A stretch of 64,000 bases of DNA from Pseudomonas sp. Seg1 (GTDB lineage Bacteria; Pseudomonadota; Gammaproteobacteria; Pseudomonadales; Pseudomonadaceae). The first letter of the stretch is position 1. Every line of letters begins with the position of its first letter. The stretch spans positions 1,304,001-1,368,000 of the forward strand of contig NZ_AP021903.1 of the NCBI RefSeq assembly GCF_018326005.1, written 5' to 3'. Of this stretch, positions 17,110 to 26,059 are shown piece after piece. The notes below the pieces were generated by a model. The model worked only from the letters and a program-made list of their open reading frames with translations, was not told the origin of the DNA and made no database searches. The position numbers and the translations under genes were made by a program.

Positions 17110-19172
17110 GAGCGAGCTCCATTGCCCAAGGCTTTGCGGCATTGACAGTCGCTCAGCGGGCAGTCCATCGGCGTACCGCCGTTGGGCATCTGGCACAGTT
17201 CAATCAACGCTTCGTCGCCGAGCAGTTGCTTGAGGAGTGCGGTTGAAACGGTGTCGGGGAGAGGTGGTTCGCTCGCGTCGAGCGCCACCGGTGCGGCCGC
17301 CATCAGCGGCATTGGTGCCCCTCCTTGCTCAACCGGCACGCTGCTGAAAATGCCTGTCGCATTGATCGTGATCCAGCCGCCACCGGCCTGAATCGTGACG
17401 CTGGTGCCGCCGTCGATAACGATGCGCTGGTCGGCGCTGACGTGGACTTGCTGTTGAGCGCTCAACCGATGGTTGGTGGTGCGAATATGCCGGTCGCCAT
17501 GCACCGTCAGGTGGTCGTCTTGTCTGATTTCCGTCTGTCGGTTGCCGTGGGTGATGTGTTGTTCTTCTGCGTGCAGTTCATGCCGGGCATTGCCGCCGAC
17601 TACGACGCTGCACTGGTTGTCGACTTGCACCCGCTGGTCGTTCAGCACGTGTTGGACGAAATCGCGTTGGGCGCGGATGGAAATTTCCTCGGACCCCTTG
17701 CGATCTTCCACGCGCAGTTCGTTGAAGCCTCCGCCACCAGGGCTGCTTTGGGTCTTGAAGGTGCTGCGAGTGTGTTCGGCGGGAAGGTCGAGCGCAGGGC
17801 GATTGGTGCCATTGGGCAGGCAGCCGACGATCAACGGGTTATCCGGGTCGCCCTGATAAAAACTGACGAGCACTTCCATACCGACGCGGGGGATCAGCAC
17901 GCTGCCATAACGGTCGTGAGCCCAGCCGCTGGCAACGCGCACCCAGCAACTGGAATGATCGTTGTGGTCGCCATCGCGGTCCCACGGGAACTGAACACGG
18001 ACACGGCCATATTCGTCGCAGTGGATTTCTTCGCCGGGCGGGCCGCAGACCACGGCGCTTTGGTAGCCAGTGATGGTTTTTTTGCGGTGCACGAGCGAGG
18101 GGCGGAAAGGGGTATCCCATGGGGTCGCGAGAAAGGTGTTGCGGTAGCCTTGGGAAAAGCCGTCGCTCGGGATGCTGGTAACCGACTCTTCAAGCACTTG
18201 CGGTTGTTTCGCGGTGTGGATGACTTCGGTCAGCAACCACAGGTCGTTCCATTCCTGGCGTGGGTGGCCGGTCAAGGACAGGAAGTGGCCACTGAGCAAC
18301 ATGGGCTGGTCGCTGCGTCCGGTGGCTTGCCGATAATCGCTGCGGTGCCGTTCAAGTGCTCGTCGGGCGCGCTGATTGCCGTGTTCGCGGTCGGTGAATT
18401 GGCCGGGAAATCCGTAGTCTTCGAGTCGCAACGGCGAAGGATCTTTCGCAGTGCTCTCCAGTTGCAGCAAAGGCTTTTCAAAGTCGTAGTCGCGACGGGT
18501 CACGGCAGTGGGGCGGGTGTTGAACGAGAGGGTGAACGCGTTGATCACTTGCTCATCAGCGACCATCCCGCTGTCCTGAAGGTAGCTGGTGGGGCGGTGC
18601 AGCCTGGGGAAGACGGTCTGATCATCGCCGAACACCAGCACATGCCCCGCGCGGCTGTGCTCGAAGTGGTAGTGCAGGCCCTCTTCTTCGCACAGTCGCT
18701 GCAGGAAATGCAGGCAACTCTCGTCGTACTGGACGCAATAGTCTCGTGGGCGGTAGTCCGTACCGAGGGCAAATCGATAGCCATTGCGCAGGATGCCGTG
18801 GCTTTCCAGAACCTGGGCGATGATCTGCGGCACGCTGAGTTTCTGGAATATTTTCTGCTCGAAACGGTGGCCCAGCCAGGCAAGGCTGGGCATCAGGCTG
18901 ATCTGGTATTGCGTCAGGCGTTTGCCGGAGTCGCCCTGGCCGACGCTGTAGATCTGGCCATGAATGCCGCTGCCGTGACGGTCAAAACCGAGAAAGGCCA
19001 GACGATGCAGAAGGCTTTCCAGGTCGAGGTCGGGGCGTTCACTGACCAGTGTCAAATCAAAGCGAAAGGGCTGGCTGATAGCTTCCTTGCCAGTGAACTC
19101 AAGGACCTGCAGGTCGTGTTCGAACCCCTCGATGTCCAGGAAGAAAGAGGCTTGGTTGGCAGGGCTGAACAT
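17106..19172 (-). CDS. vgrG: T6SS spike protein VgrG with Cys-containing C-terminal tail
   Basis: 688 residues starting MFSPANQASFF at 19172, which has an AAGGGA ribosome site; a longer frame upstream lacks one. The gp27-like N-terminal part (about 1-380), the gp5 OB-fold (about 390-480: CDEYGRVRVQFPWDRDGDH, SGWAHDRYGSVLIPRVG, GDPDNPLIVG) and the repeating beta-helix (about 500-610) are all present. After it comes a Pro/Ala-rich linker and a tail of about 50 residues with C-X10-C-X4-C-X-C (LCQMPNGGTPMDC, then PLSDCQC). VgrG tails often dock DUF4123 adaptors, which would fit the next gene. No enzymatic C-terminal domain is visible. The encoded promoter was not found. Confidence 0.95.
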   Translation of the reverse strand: MFSPANQASFFLDIEGFEHDLQVLEFTGKEAISQPFRFDLTLVSERPDLDLESLLHRLAFLGFDRHGSGIHGQIYSVGQGDSGKRLTQYQISLMPSLAWLGHRFEQKIFQKLSVPQIIAQVLESHGILRNGYRFALGTDYRPRDYCVQYDESCLHFLQRLCEEEGLHYHFEHSRAGHVLVFGDDQTVFPRLHRPTSYLQDSGMVADEQVINAFTLSFNTRPTAVTRRDYDFEKPLLQLESTAKDPSPLRLEDYGFPGQFTDREHGNQRARRALERHRSDYRQATGRSDQPMLLSGHFLSLTGHPRQEWNDLWLLTEVIHTAKQPQVLEESVTSIPSDGFSQGYRNTFLATPWDTPFRPSLVHRKKTITGYQSAVVCGPPGEEIHCDEYGRVRVQFPWDRDGDHNDHSSCWVRVASGWAHDRYGSVLIPRVGMEVLVSFYQGDPDNPLIVGCLPNGTNRPALDLPAEHTRSTFKTQSSPGGGGFNELRVEDRKGSEEISIRAQRDFVQHVLNDQRVQVDNQCSVVVGGNARHELHAEEQHITHGNRQTEIRQDDHLTVHGDRHIRTTNHRLSAQQQVHVSADQRIVIDGGTSVTIQAGGGWITINATGIFSSVPVEQGGAPMPLMAAAPVALDASEPPLPDTVSTALLKQLLGDEALIELCQMPNGGTPMDCPLSDCQCRKALGNGARS

Positions 19173-19423
19173 CACACGTCCCTTGTGCTGATTTAGAAGG
19201 GCGGGACTGTGAATGAGTGAAAGTGCGTTGAATGCCGGGCAATTCTGTTTCTGTTGTAGGACTAGTCCTTTGCCGTGTGGGATTTTTCTGGAGAAAGTGC
19301 CTTGTGTTTGCGCCTGTAAACGCGCAATCAAGGCGTATTCAGTCCGCCAGACGGGCTGCCGTCACAGCCTGATTACGTTATACTCGCCGGCTTTCAAAAG
19401 TTCGCCAACGAGTGCTGCCCGTC

Positions 19424-20519
19424 ATGGAAATCAATCCGATCCTGAACACCATCAAGGACCTGTCCGAGCGCTCCGAAACTATTCGGGGGTATCTTTGACT
19501 ACGATCAAAAGCATGAGCGTCTGACTGAAGTCAATCGCGAGCTTGAAGATCCGAGTGTCTGGAACAAACCTGAATACGCCCAGGAACTGGGCCGTGAGCG
19601 CTCGGCGCTGGCGCAGATCGTCGATACCCTCGACGAACTGAACGCCGGTCTGGCCGATTGCCGCGACTTGCTGGACATGGCCGTCGAAGAAAACGACGAA
19701 GGCGCAGTGGGCGATGTCGTCGCCGAACTGGCCCGTCTCGAGGAAAACCTCGCCAAGCTCGAATTCCGCCGCATGTTCAGCCATGAAATGGACCCGAACA
19801 ACGCCTACCTGGACATCCAGGCCGGTTCCGGTGGCACCGAGGCCCAGGACTGGGCCAACATCCTGCTGCGCATGTACCTGCGCTGGGCTGACAAACGCGG
19901 TTTCGACGCGACCATCATGGAACTGTCGGCCGGTGAAGTCGCCGGTATCAAAGGCGCGACCGTGCACATCAAGGGCGAATACGCCTTTGGCTGGTTGCGC
20001 ACCGAGATCGGCGTACACCGTCTGGTGCGCAAGAGTCCGTTCGACTCCGGCAACCGTCGTCACACCTCGTTCTCTGCGGTTTTCGTCTCGCCAGAGATCG
20101 ACGACAAAGTGGAAATCGAAATCAACCCGGCAGACCTGCGGATCGACACCTATCGTTCCTCCGGTGCCGGTGGTCAGCACGTAAACACCACCGACTCGGC
20201 CGTACGTATCACCCACGTACCGACCAACACCGTGGTCAGCTGCCAGAACGAACGTTCCCAGCACGCCAACAAGGACACCGCCATGAAAATGCTGCGGGCC
20301 AAGTTGTACGAGCAGGAGATGCAGAAACGCAACGCGGCGTCCCAGGCGCTGGAAGACACCAAGTCCGACATCGGCTGGGGTCACCAGATCCGCTCGTACG
20401 TGCTTGATGCCTCGCGCATCAAGGATCTTCGCACCAACATCGAACGCAGCGACTGCGACAAGGTGCTCGATGGCGACATCGATGAGTACCTGGAAGCCAG
20501 CCTGAAATCGGGGCTTTAA
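19424..20519 (+). CDS. prfB: Peptide chain release factor 2 (programmed +1 frameshift)
   Basis: The ATG at 19424 opens a 24-codon frame ending in CTT-TGA. A +1 slip on CTT continues as GAC TAC GAT in the next frame to 20519, giving 364 residues, the usual RF2 length. The stop-codon recognition tripeptide SPF ([17 protein letters not shown]) and the catalytic GGQ loop ([14 protein letters not shown]) are intact. RF2 ends translation at UGA and UAA. The slip site is autoregulatory. prfB and lysS lie 111 bases apart on the same strand, the common prfB-lysS pairing. Confidence 0.97.
19484..19499 (+). promoter_or_regulatory. prfB programmed frameshift site
   Basis: CGGGGGTATCTTTGAC holds the classic RF2 elements: a GGGGG Shine-Dalgarno-like stretch, a short spacer, the slippery CTT (19493-19495) and an in-frame TGA (19496-19498) followed by C. 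When RF2 is scarce the ribosome shifts +1 and makes more RF2. Sequence match to the well-known mechanism is complete. Confidence 0.95.
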
Positions 20520-20554
20520 GAAATAAGCTGCAGGATCGCTGATTCAACACGATC

Positions 20555-20581
20555 CCTGTAGGAGTGGGCCTGCCCGCGATC
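20555..20581 (+). repeat. Single REP element
   Basis: CTGTAGGAGTGGGCCTGCCC begins a single REP-like palindrome of the family seen as pairs elsewhere in the window. It sits in the 111-base prfB-lysS gap, unpaired, next to a small GC hairpin (20580-20602). Confidence 0.6.
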
Positions 20582-20630
20582 CCCAGCCGCAGGCTGGGGG
20601 CAACGAACCTGTGATGGAAAATTTAAAGAC

Positions 20631-22133
20631 ATGAGCGACCAACAACTCGATCCGCAAGCCCTGCAACAGGAAGAAAACTCCCTGATCGCCCTGCGCAAGG
20701 AAAAGCTTGCTGCCGAGCGCGCCAAGGGCAACGCTTTCCCGAACGACTTCCGCCGCGAAAACTACTGCGAAGAACTGCAGAAGAAGTACGCGGACAAGAC
20801 CAAGGAAGAGCTGGCAGAGGCTGCAATCCCGGTCAAGGTTGCCGGTCGCATCATGCTCAACCGTGGCTCGTTCATGGTGATTCAGGACATGACCGGCCGC
20901 ATCCAGGTCTACGTCAACCGTAAAACCCTGTCCGAAGAAACCCTGGCCGCGGTGAAAACCTGGGACATGGGCGACATCATTGCCGCCGTCGGCACCCTGG
21001 CCCGTTCCGGCAAAGGCGACCTGTACGTTGAAATGACCGAAGTGCGCCTGCTGACCAAGTCGCTGCGCCCACTTCCGGACAAGCACCACGGCCTGACCGA
21101 CACCGAACAGCGCTACCGTCAGCGTTACGTTGACCTGATTGTCAACGAAGACGTGCGCCAGACATTCCGCGTGCGTTCGCAAGTGATCGCGCACATCCGC
21201 AGCTTCCTGATGAAGCGCGACTTCCTCGAAGTCGAAACGCCGATGCTGCAGACCATCCCGGGCGGCGCCGCAGCCAAACCGTTTGAAACCCACCACAACG
21301 CGCTGGACATGGAAATGTTCCTGCGTATCGCCCCCGAGCTGTACCTCAAGCGTCTGGTGGTAGGCGGTTTCGAGAAAGTGTTCGAGATCAACCGCAACTT
21401 CCGTAACGAAGGCGTTTCGACTCGTCACAACCCTGAATTCACCATGTTGGAGTTCTACCAGGCTTACGCCGACTACGAAGACAACATGGACCTGACCGAA
21501 GAACTGTTCCGCGAACTGGCGCAGCTGGTTCTGGGCAGCACCGACGTGCCGTACGGCGACAAGGTGTTCCACTTCGGCGAGCCGTTCGTGCGCCTGTCGG
21601 TGTTCGACTCGATCCTCAAGTACAACCCTGAGCTGACCGCCGATGACCTGAACGACATCGACAAGGCGCGCGCCATCGCCAAGAAGGCCGGCGCCAAGGT
21701 GCTGGGCTTCGAAGGTCTGGGCAAGCTGCAAGTGATGATTTTCGAAGAACTGGTCGAGCATAAACTCGAGCAGCCGCACTTCATCACTCAGTACCCGTTC
21801 GAAGTGTCGCCACTGGCCCGTCGCAACGATGACAACCCGAACGTCACCGACCGTTTCGAGCTGTTCATCGGCGGCCGTGAGATCGCCAACGCCTATTCCG
21901 AGTTGAACGACGCGGAAGACCAGGCCGAGCGCTTCATGGCGCAGGTGGCGGACAAGGACGCCGGCGACGACGAAGCCATGCACTACGACGCCGACTTCGT
22001 GCGCGCGCTGGAGTACGGCATGCCGCCAACTGCCGGTGAAGGTATCGGCATCGACCGTCTGGTGATGTTGCTGACCAACTCGCCGTCGATCCGCGATGTG
22101 ATCCTGTTCCCGCACATGCGACCGCAAGCGTAA
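20631..22133 (+). CDS. lysS: Lysyl-tRNA synthetase, class II
   Basis: 500 residues. An N-terminal OB-fold anticodon-binding domain (about 60-150, [20 protein letters not shown]) is followed by the class II catalytic domain with motif 2 ([19 protein letters not shown]) and motif 3 ([20 protein letters not shown]). It attaches lysine to tRNA-Lys in the cytoplasm. Length and domain order are normal. A strong terminator follows at 22145-22173. Confidence 0.97.
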   Translation: MSDQQLDPQALQQEENSLIALRKEKLAAERAKGNAFPNDFRRENYCEELQKKYADKTKEELAEAAIPVKVAGRIMLNRGSFMVIQDMTGRIQVYVNRKTLSEETLAAVKTWDMGDIIAAVGTLARSGKGDLYVEMTEVRLLTKSLRPLPDKHHGLTDTEQRYRQRYVDLIVNEDVRQTFRVRSQVIAHIRSFLMKRDFLEVETPMLQTIPGGAAAKPFETHHNALDMEMFLRIAPELYLKRLVVGGFEKVFEINRNFRNEGVSTRHNPEFTMLEFYQAYADYEDNMDLTEELFRELAQLVLGSTDVPYGDKVFHFGEPFVRLSVFDSILKYNPELTADDLNDIDKARAIAKKAGAKVLGFEGLGKLQVMIFEELVEHKLEQPHFITQYPFEVSPLARRNDDNPNVTDRFELFIGGREIANAYSELNDAEDQAERFMAQVADKDAGDDEAMHYDADFVRALEYGMPPTAGEGIGIDRLVMLLTNSPSIRDVILFPHMRPQA

Positions 22134-22144
22134 ACGTTTCAGTT

Positions 22145-22173
22145 AAAAAGCCGCCTAAAACAGGCGGCTTTTT
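22145..22173 (+). terminator. Rho-independent terminator after lysS
   Basis: Twelve-base arms (AAAAAGCCGCCT and AGGCGGCTTTTT) around a five-base loop end in a T run, 12 bases after the lysS stop. The preceding A run means it could also work on the other strand, but no minus-strand gene ends here. Confidence 0.9.
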
Positions 22174-22238
22174 ATTGCCTGTCTGGTACAAATGTATCAA
22201 TTGGTTACTTTTGAAATAGCAGAGGAAGTCCTGTCGTG

Positions 22239-22952
22239 ATGGTTGCAATCGCTCAAGAAGGTGCAGCGGGTATCGCCACTGCGGTCGCTGAAAGTGTTCA
22301 GTACCAGGGCCGTAAGGCCAGCCGACAGGGCAGCGAACAGCGTCGCCAGGATATTCTCGATGCGGCGATGCGCATCGTCGTGCGTGACGGTGTGCGCGCC
22401 GTGCGTCACCGCGCCGTGGCCGCCGAGGCCGGTGTGCCGCTGTCGGCGACCACGTACTACTTCAAGGACATCGATGACCTGCTCACCGATACCTTCGCTC
22501 AATACGTCGAACGCAGTGCGGCTTACATGGCCAAGCTGTGGATCAACAACGAAGGTCTGTTGCGTGAAATGGTCGTCAGCGGTGACGGCAGCCCCGAGTC
22601 GCGCTCACAACTGGCGGATGATATTGCGCGGCTGATGGCCGATTACGTGCATCGGCAACTGGTTAATCGTCGCGAGCATCTGATGGCCGAACAGGCCTTC
22701 CGTCAGGAAGCGCTGCTCAACCCGCGTCTGGCGATTCTGGTGCGCTCCCATCAGCAGATTCTGTTACAAGGCACCTGCCAGTTGTTCCAGGTATTGGGCT
22801 CGCGTGAACCGCAGCAGGATGCCAAGGTGTTGACGGCGATTATCGGACGGATGGAATATCAGGGCCTGCTCAACGACGCCGAGCCATTGGACGAACAAGA
22901 CATGCTCGGCATTCTGACGCGGTATATGCACCTCGTACTCGCGTCAGTCTGA
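22239..22952 (+). CDS. TetR-family transcriptional regulator
   Basis: 237 residues from the ATG at 22239 (a GTG one codon earlier is also possible); AGAGGAAG at 22221-22228 is the ribosome site. The helix-turn-helix lies near residues 35-80 (RRQDILDAAMRIVVRDGVRA, HRAVAAEAGVPLSATTYYF). The C-terminal ligand domain is unremarkable and does not reveal the ligand. It is separated from lysS by a terminator. As I recall PAO1 also has a TetR gene next to lysS (PA3699). Target unknown. Confidence 0.88.
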   Translation: MVAIAQEGAAGIATAVAESVQYQGRKASRQGSEQRRQDILDAAMRIVVRDGVRAVRHRAVAAEAGVPLSATTYYFKDIDDLLTDTFAQYVERSAAYMAKLWINNEGLLREMVVSGDGSPESRSQLADDIARLMADYVHRQLVNRREHLMAEQAFRQEALLNPRLAILVRSHQQILLQGTCQLFQVLGSREPQQDAKVLTAIIGRMEYQGLLNDAEPLDEQDMLGILTRYMHLVLASV

Positions 22953-22967
22953 TTGGCTGCTGCATCA

Positions 22968-23063
22968 CCCTGTGGGAGCGAGCCTGCTCGCGAAAGCGGT
23001 GTGTCAGGCAACACAGATGTTGAATGTCAGACCGTATTCGCGAGCAGGCTCGCTCCCACAGGG
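22968..23063. repeat. REPIN (paired REP palindromes)
   Basis: Two 27-base arms that are perfect reverse complements (22968-22994 and 23037-23063; core GGGAGCGAGCCTGCTCGCGA) enclose 42 bases. This is a typical mobile Pseudomonas REP doublet, lying between the TetR gene and the following lipoprotein gene. Confidence 0.85.
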
Positions 23064-23107
23064 GACTGTAGTGATGTTCAGGGTGGTACGTTCATAGGGA
23101 GTGTTGA

Positions 23108-23662
23108 ATGAAAGCCTGGCGTGGCGTGCTGATCGCCTTGTCGTTCCTGCTGCTCAGTGGCTGTCTGGTGACGTTCAGAGAGCCGCTGCCCGCCAGTGAT
23201 CCGGCGCCCAAGGGCCTGCTCGGCAAGTGGTCGAGCATCAATGCCTGGGGCGAGCCGATGAACCTTGAACTGACCCGCGTCGGTAACGATCGCTATCAGG
23301 CCGTCACGTACTTCAAGGCCAAACCCCGCGAACGCGAAGCCTATCCGTTCACCGTGTCGCGCCATGGCAGCCGTTGGTATCTGTCAGCGAAAGTGCCGGC
23401 CCGCTACGGTGGCCATTACACCATCGCCGGGTTCGAACTCACCGACAAGCACGAACTGGTGGTGTACAACCTCGATCTCGAACAGATCAATCAAACGATC
23501 CAGCAAAAAGCCCTCGACGGTCGGTCCTTCCAGACCGACGATGGCGACGGCGTGGAGGTCGACAGCAGCCTCGACAAGGTCTTCGCTTACCTCGATGATC
23601 CGGCTAATTCCGATGTTTTTGTTGAAGCGGCGCGCTATCAGCGCCAGGCTCGCGCCAAATAA
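23108..23662 (+). CDS. Putative lipoprotein of unknown function
   Basis: 184 residues with a signal peptide ending in the lipobox LLSGC (Cys near 18), so it is expected to be lipid-anchored. The mature part is a compact beta-rich stretch (GLLGKWSSINAWGEPMNLEL, RHGSRWYLSAKVPARYGGHY) followed by an acidic C-terminal third. No family name is recognised. It lies 32 bases upstream of the DUF1704 gene on the same strand, so co-expression is likely. As I recall the neighbouring gene pair is conserved in PAO1. Confidence 0.75.
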   Translation: MKAWRGVLIALSFLLLSGCLVTFREPLPASDPAPKGLLGKWSSINAWGEPMNLELTRVGNDRYQAVTYFKAKPREREAYPFTVSRHGSRWYLSAKVPARYGGHYTIAGFELTDKHELVVYNLDLEQINQTIQQKALDGRSFQTDDGDGVEVDSSLDKVFAYLDDPANSDVFVEAARYQRQARAK

Positions 23663-23694
23663 TTCACAGGTCAGGTTTTCTACAGGAGTTTCGG

Positions 23695-24972
23695 GTGGAC
23701 GATTACCAGCAGTCGATACGCATATTGTCTGATCGCATCGTGCTGGCGCAGACGCCGATCCGCGTCCTCGATGCCGTCAAGTGGGACGAGAACATCCGCA
23801 AGGGCTTTCTCAAGGGCAAGGGCAAGGAAATGCCGGCGGTGGATCGCGACTACTACCTCAATCGGCCGCTGTCGTTCGATTCAAGCAAGGTCAAACTGGA
23901 ATTCCAGAACATCGAGCGCGACATCACCCGCCAACTCGGCCAGTTCAACCCGGTCGGCCAGATCATGCGGCGCATGTGCAAGGAATACCGCATGGTGGTG
24001 CGCATGCTCGAAGCGCGCGGCACCGAGGATTTCGGCCTGATCTCGCAAGAGCTGTACGGCGCCGCGTCCGATGCGTTTCACGCCGGTGATCCGACCCTGG
24101 CCGACCTCGGCCTGATGATGTCCGACTATCTGAACAACATCGATGGCCGTGGCGATCTGAAGGACGAGCCGAAAATCCTCACCGCCAAAGATGCCGTGCA
24201 TCTGTTGCAAACCCGCCTGAACAAGGTGTTCGGCGAGGCCGAGGAAACCATCCGCGTGTTCGAGTCCGACGGCATCGTTGCCGACGCGGCGGCGGGCGCC
24301 GACTACATCAAGATCCGCACCGATGCGCTGTTCAACGACCGCGATGTGCGCGCGCTGGAGGTCCACGAAGGCCTGGTCCACGTCGGCACCACACTCAACG
24401 GTCTGAACCAGCCGATCTGCACCTTCCTGTCCAAGGGCCCGCCCTCGTCGACGGTGACTCAGGAAGGCTTGGCGATTCTGATGGAAATCATCACCTTCGC
24501 CTCCTACCCGAGCCGCTTGCGCAAACTGACCAACCGTACCCGCGCCATCCACATGGTCGAGGAGGGCGCGGACTTCTTGCAGGTGTTCGAGTTCTTCCGC
24601 GAACAGGGCTTCGAAATGGCGGAAAGCTACGGCAACGCCAGTCGGGTTTTCCGTGGATCGACGCCGACCGGTCTGCCATTCACCAAAGACTTGTCCTACC
24701 TCAAGGGCTTCATCATGGTTTACAACTACATTCAGTTGGCCGTGCGTAAGGGCAAGCTTGAGCAGATCCCGCTGTTGTTCTGCGGCAAGACCACGCTGGA
24801 AGACATGCGTACCCTGCGTCAGTTGGTCGATGAGGGGCTTGTCGTGCCGCCGAAGTATCTGCCGGACCAGTTCCGCGACCTGAACGCGTTGTCGGCGTGG
24901 ATGTGTTTCTCCAACTTCCTCAACCATTTGAGCCTGGACCGGATCGAAGCGGATTACTCCAATATCCTTTAA
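23695..24972 (+). CDS. DUF1704 protein with QEGLA motif, metallopeptidase-like
   Basis: 425 residues from a GTG start at 23695 with ACAGGAG upstream. The family label in databases is flavohemoglobin expression-modulating QEGLA motif protein. The QEGLA motif is at 256-260 (TVTQEGLAILMEI). An HExxxH motif, HEGLVH, is at 224-229, followed by the conserved NGLNQPICTFLSKGPPSS. In the eukaryotic MATCAP enzymes, which belong to the same DUF1704 family, HExxxH and a downstream Glu bind zinc for peptidase activity. Both elements are intact here, so a peptidase is plausible. Substrate unknown. No signal peptide. Confidence 0.85.
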   Translation: MDDYQQSIRILSDRIVLAQTPIRVLDAVKWDENIRKGFLKGKGKEMPAVDRDYYLNRPLSFDSSKVKLEFQNIERDITRQLGQFNPVGQIMRRMCKEYRMVVRMLEARGTEDFGLISQELYGAASDAFHAGDPTLADLGLMMSDYLNNIDGRGDLKDEPKILTAKDAVHLLQTRLNKVFGEAEETIRVFESDGIVADAAAGADYIKIRTDALFNDRDVRALEVHEGLVHVGTTLNGLNQPICTFLSKGPPSSTVTQEGLAILMEIITFASYPSRLRKLTNRTRAIHMVEEGADFLQVFEFFREQGFEMAESYGNASRVFRGSTPTGLPFTKDLSYLKGFIMVYNYIQLAVRKGKLEQIPLLFCGKTTLEDMRTLRQLVDEGLVVPPKYLPDQFRDLNALSAWMCFSNFLNHLSLDRIEADYSNIL

Positions 24973-24985
24973 CCCAAACACAATC

Positions 24986-25096
24986 CCCTGTGGGAGCTGC
25001 GGTTCGACGATTCGACTTGCCAGCGATTGCATTCTGTCAGTCAAAATTGATGTTGGCTGACCCACCGCCATCGCTGGCAAGCCAGCTCCCACAGGG
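24986..25096. repeat. REP doublet, one arm interrupted
   Basis: The right arm (25067-25096, ATCGCTGGCAAGCCAGCTCC) is a normal REP. The left arm (24986-25030) carries an extra 17-base stretch between GGGAGCTG and TTGCCAGCGAT. It lies between the DUF1704 and hydrolase genes. Confidence 0.7.
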
Positions 25097-25153
25097 TTAT
25101 TTGTTTTTCTCTGAATCGTTTGTTTGCCAATTTCCTTCGCGAGGTTTCACCGG

Positions 25154-26059
25154 ATGAGAATCCTCGGCATTCTTTGCCTGCTCCTGACCCTCAGCGGTTG
25201 CAGTTCGCTGTTGTTCTACCCCGAGCCTGGGCAGATTTTCACCCCGGAAAAAGCCAAACTCGAATACCGCACCGTTACCCTGACAACGGCGGACGGTTTG
25301 AAGCTCAACGCCTGGTGGCTACCGGCCAAACCGGGTGTGGAAGTCAAAGGCACGGTCCTGCACCTGCACGGCAACGGCGGCAATTTGCCGATGCACTTGG
25401 GTGGCAGTTGGTGGTTGCCGAAAAACGGCTATCAAGTGCTGCTGGTGGACTATCGCGGTTATGGCTTGTCCGAGGGTGAGCCTAGCCTGCCGGCGATTTA
25501 TCAGGACATCGACGCCGCGTTCGCCTGGCTCGACAAGGCCCCTGAGGTCAAAGGCAAGCCGTTGATCCTGCTCGGCCAAAGCCTTGGCGGCGCGATGGCC
25601 GTGCATTGGCTGGTGCAGCATCCAGAGCGGCAGAAGCAGCTCAAAGCCTTGGTCCTCGACGGCGTGCCCGCCAGTTACCGCAGCGTCGGCCAATATGCCC
25701 TTAGCACCTCGTGGCTGACCTGGCCGTTTCAGGTACCGCTGTCGTGGCTGGTGCCGGATGGCGACAGTGCGATCAACTCGATGCCGCAGCTCAATGGCGT
25801 GCCCAAACTGATCTTCCACAGCATCGATGATCCACTGGTGCCGCTTTCCAATGGCATCCGCTTGTATCAAGCTGCGCCGCCGCCGCGTGTGCTGCAATTG
25901 ACCCGTGGCGGTCATGTGCAGACTTTCGGCGACCCGATCTGGCGCCAGGTGATGCTGCGTTACCTCGACGATCCCGAGCACTTCAACGGCTTGCGCCGCC
26001 TCGGCGAAATCCCCTATTACCCGACACCCCCGAATGCTGAAGACGAGAGTCCGCAATGA
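25154..26059 (+). CDS. Alpha/beta hydrolase lipoprotein
   Basis: 301 residues from the ATG at 25154, which puts a signal peptide with lipobox TLSGC at the N-terminus; an ATG ten codons earlier is less likely. The alpha/beta hydrolase fold is shown by LHLHGNGGN (oxyanion region), DYRGYGLSEGEP, the nucleophile elbow GQSLGGA, an acid in HSIDDPLVP and a His in GGHVQTF. It resembles the BEM46/YfhR-type hydrolases. Substrate unknown. Its stop overlaps the next gene's start by four bases. Confidence 0.88.
   Translation: MRILGILCLLLTLSGCSSLLFYPEPGQIFTPEKAKLEYRTVTLTTADGLKLNAWWLPAKPGVEVKGTVLHLHGNGGNLPMHLGGSWWLPKNGYQVLLVDYRGYGLSEGEPSLPAIYQDIDAAFAWLDKAPEVKGKPLILLGQSLGGAMAVHWLVQHPERQKQLKALVLDGVPASYRSVGQYALSTSWLTWPFQVPLSWLVPDGDSAINSMPQLNGVPKLIFHSIDDPLVPLSNGIRLYQAAPPPRVLQLTRGGHVQTFGDPIWRQVMLRYLDDPEHFNGLRRLGEIPYYPTPPNAEDESPQ

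Noticed and set aside
17110..17196. Longer start for the DUF4123 protein
   Set aside because: It overlaps the VgrG tail coding region; the ATG at 17109 overlaps the vgrG stop as in the rest of the island.
19309..19328. TTGCGC-N8-GCGCAA upstream of vgrG as the same operator as near hcp
   Set aside because: Half sites face the opposite way and the spacing differs; similarity to the hcp motif could be chance.
19424..19498. prfB as a broken gene because of an early TGA
   Set aside because: The stop is part of the known programmed frameshift cassette with the CTT-TGA-C slip site.
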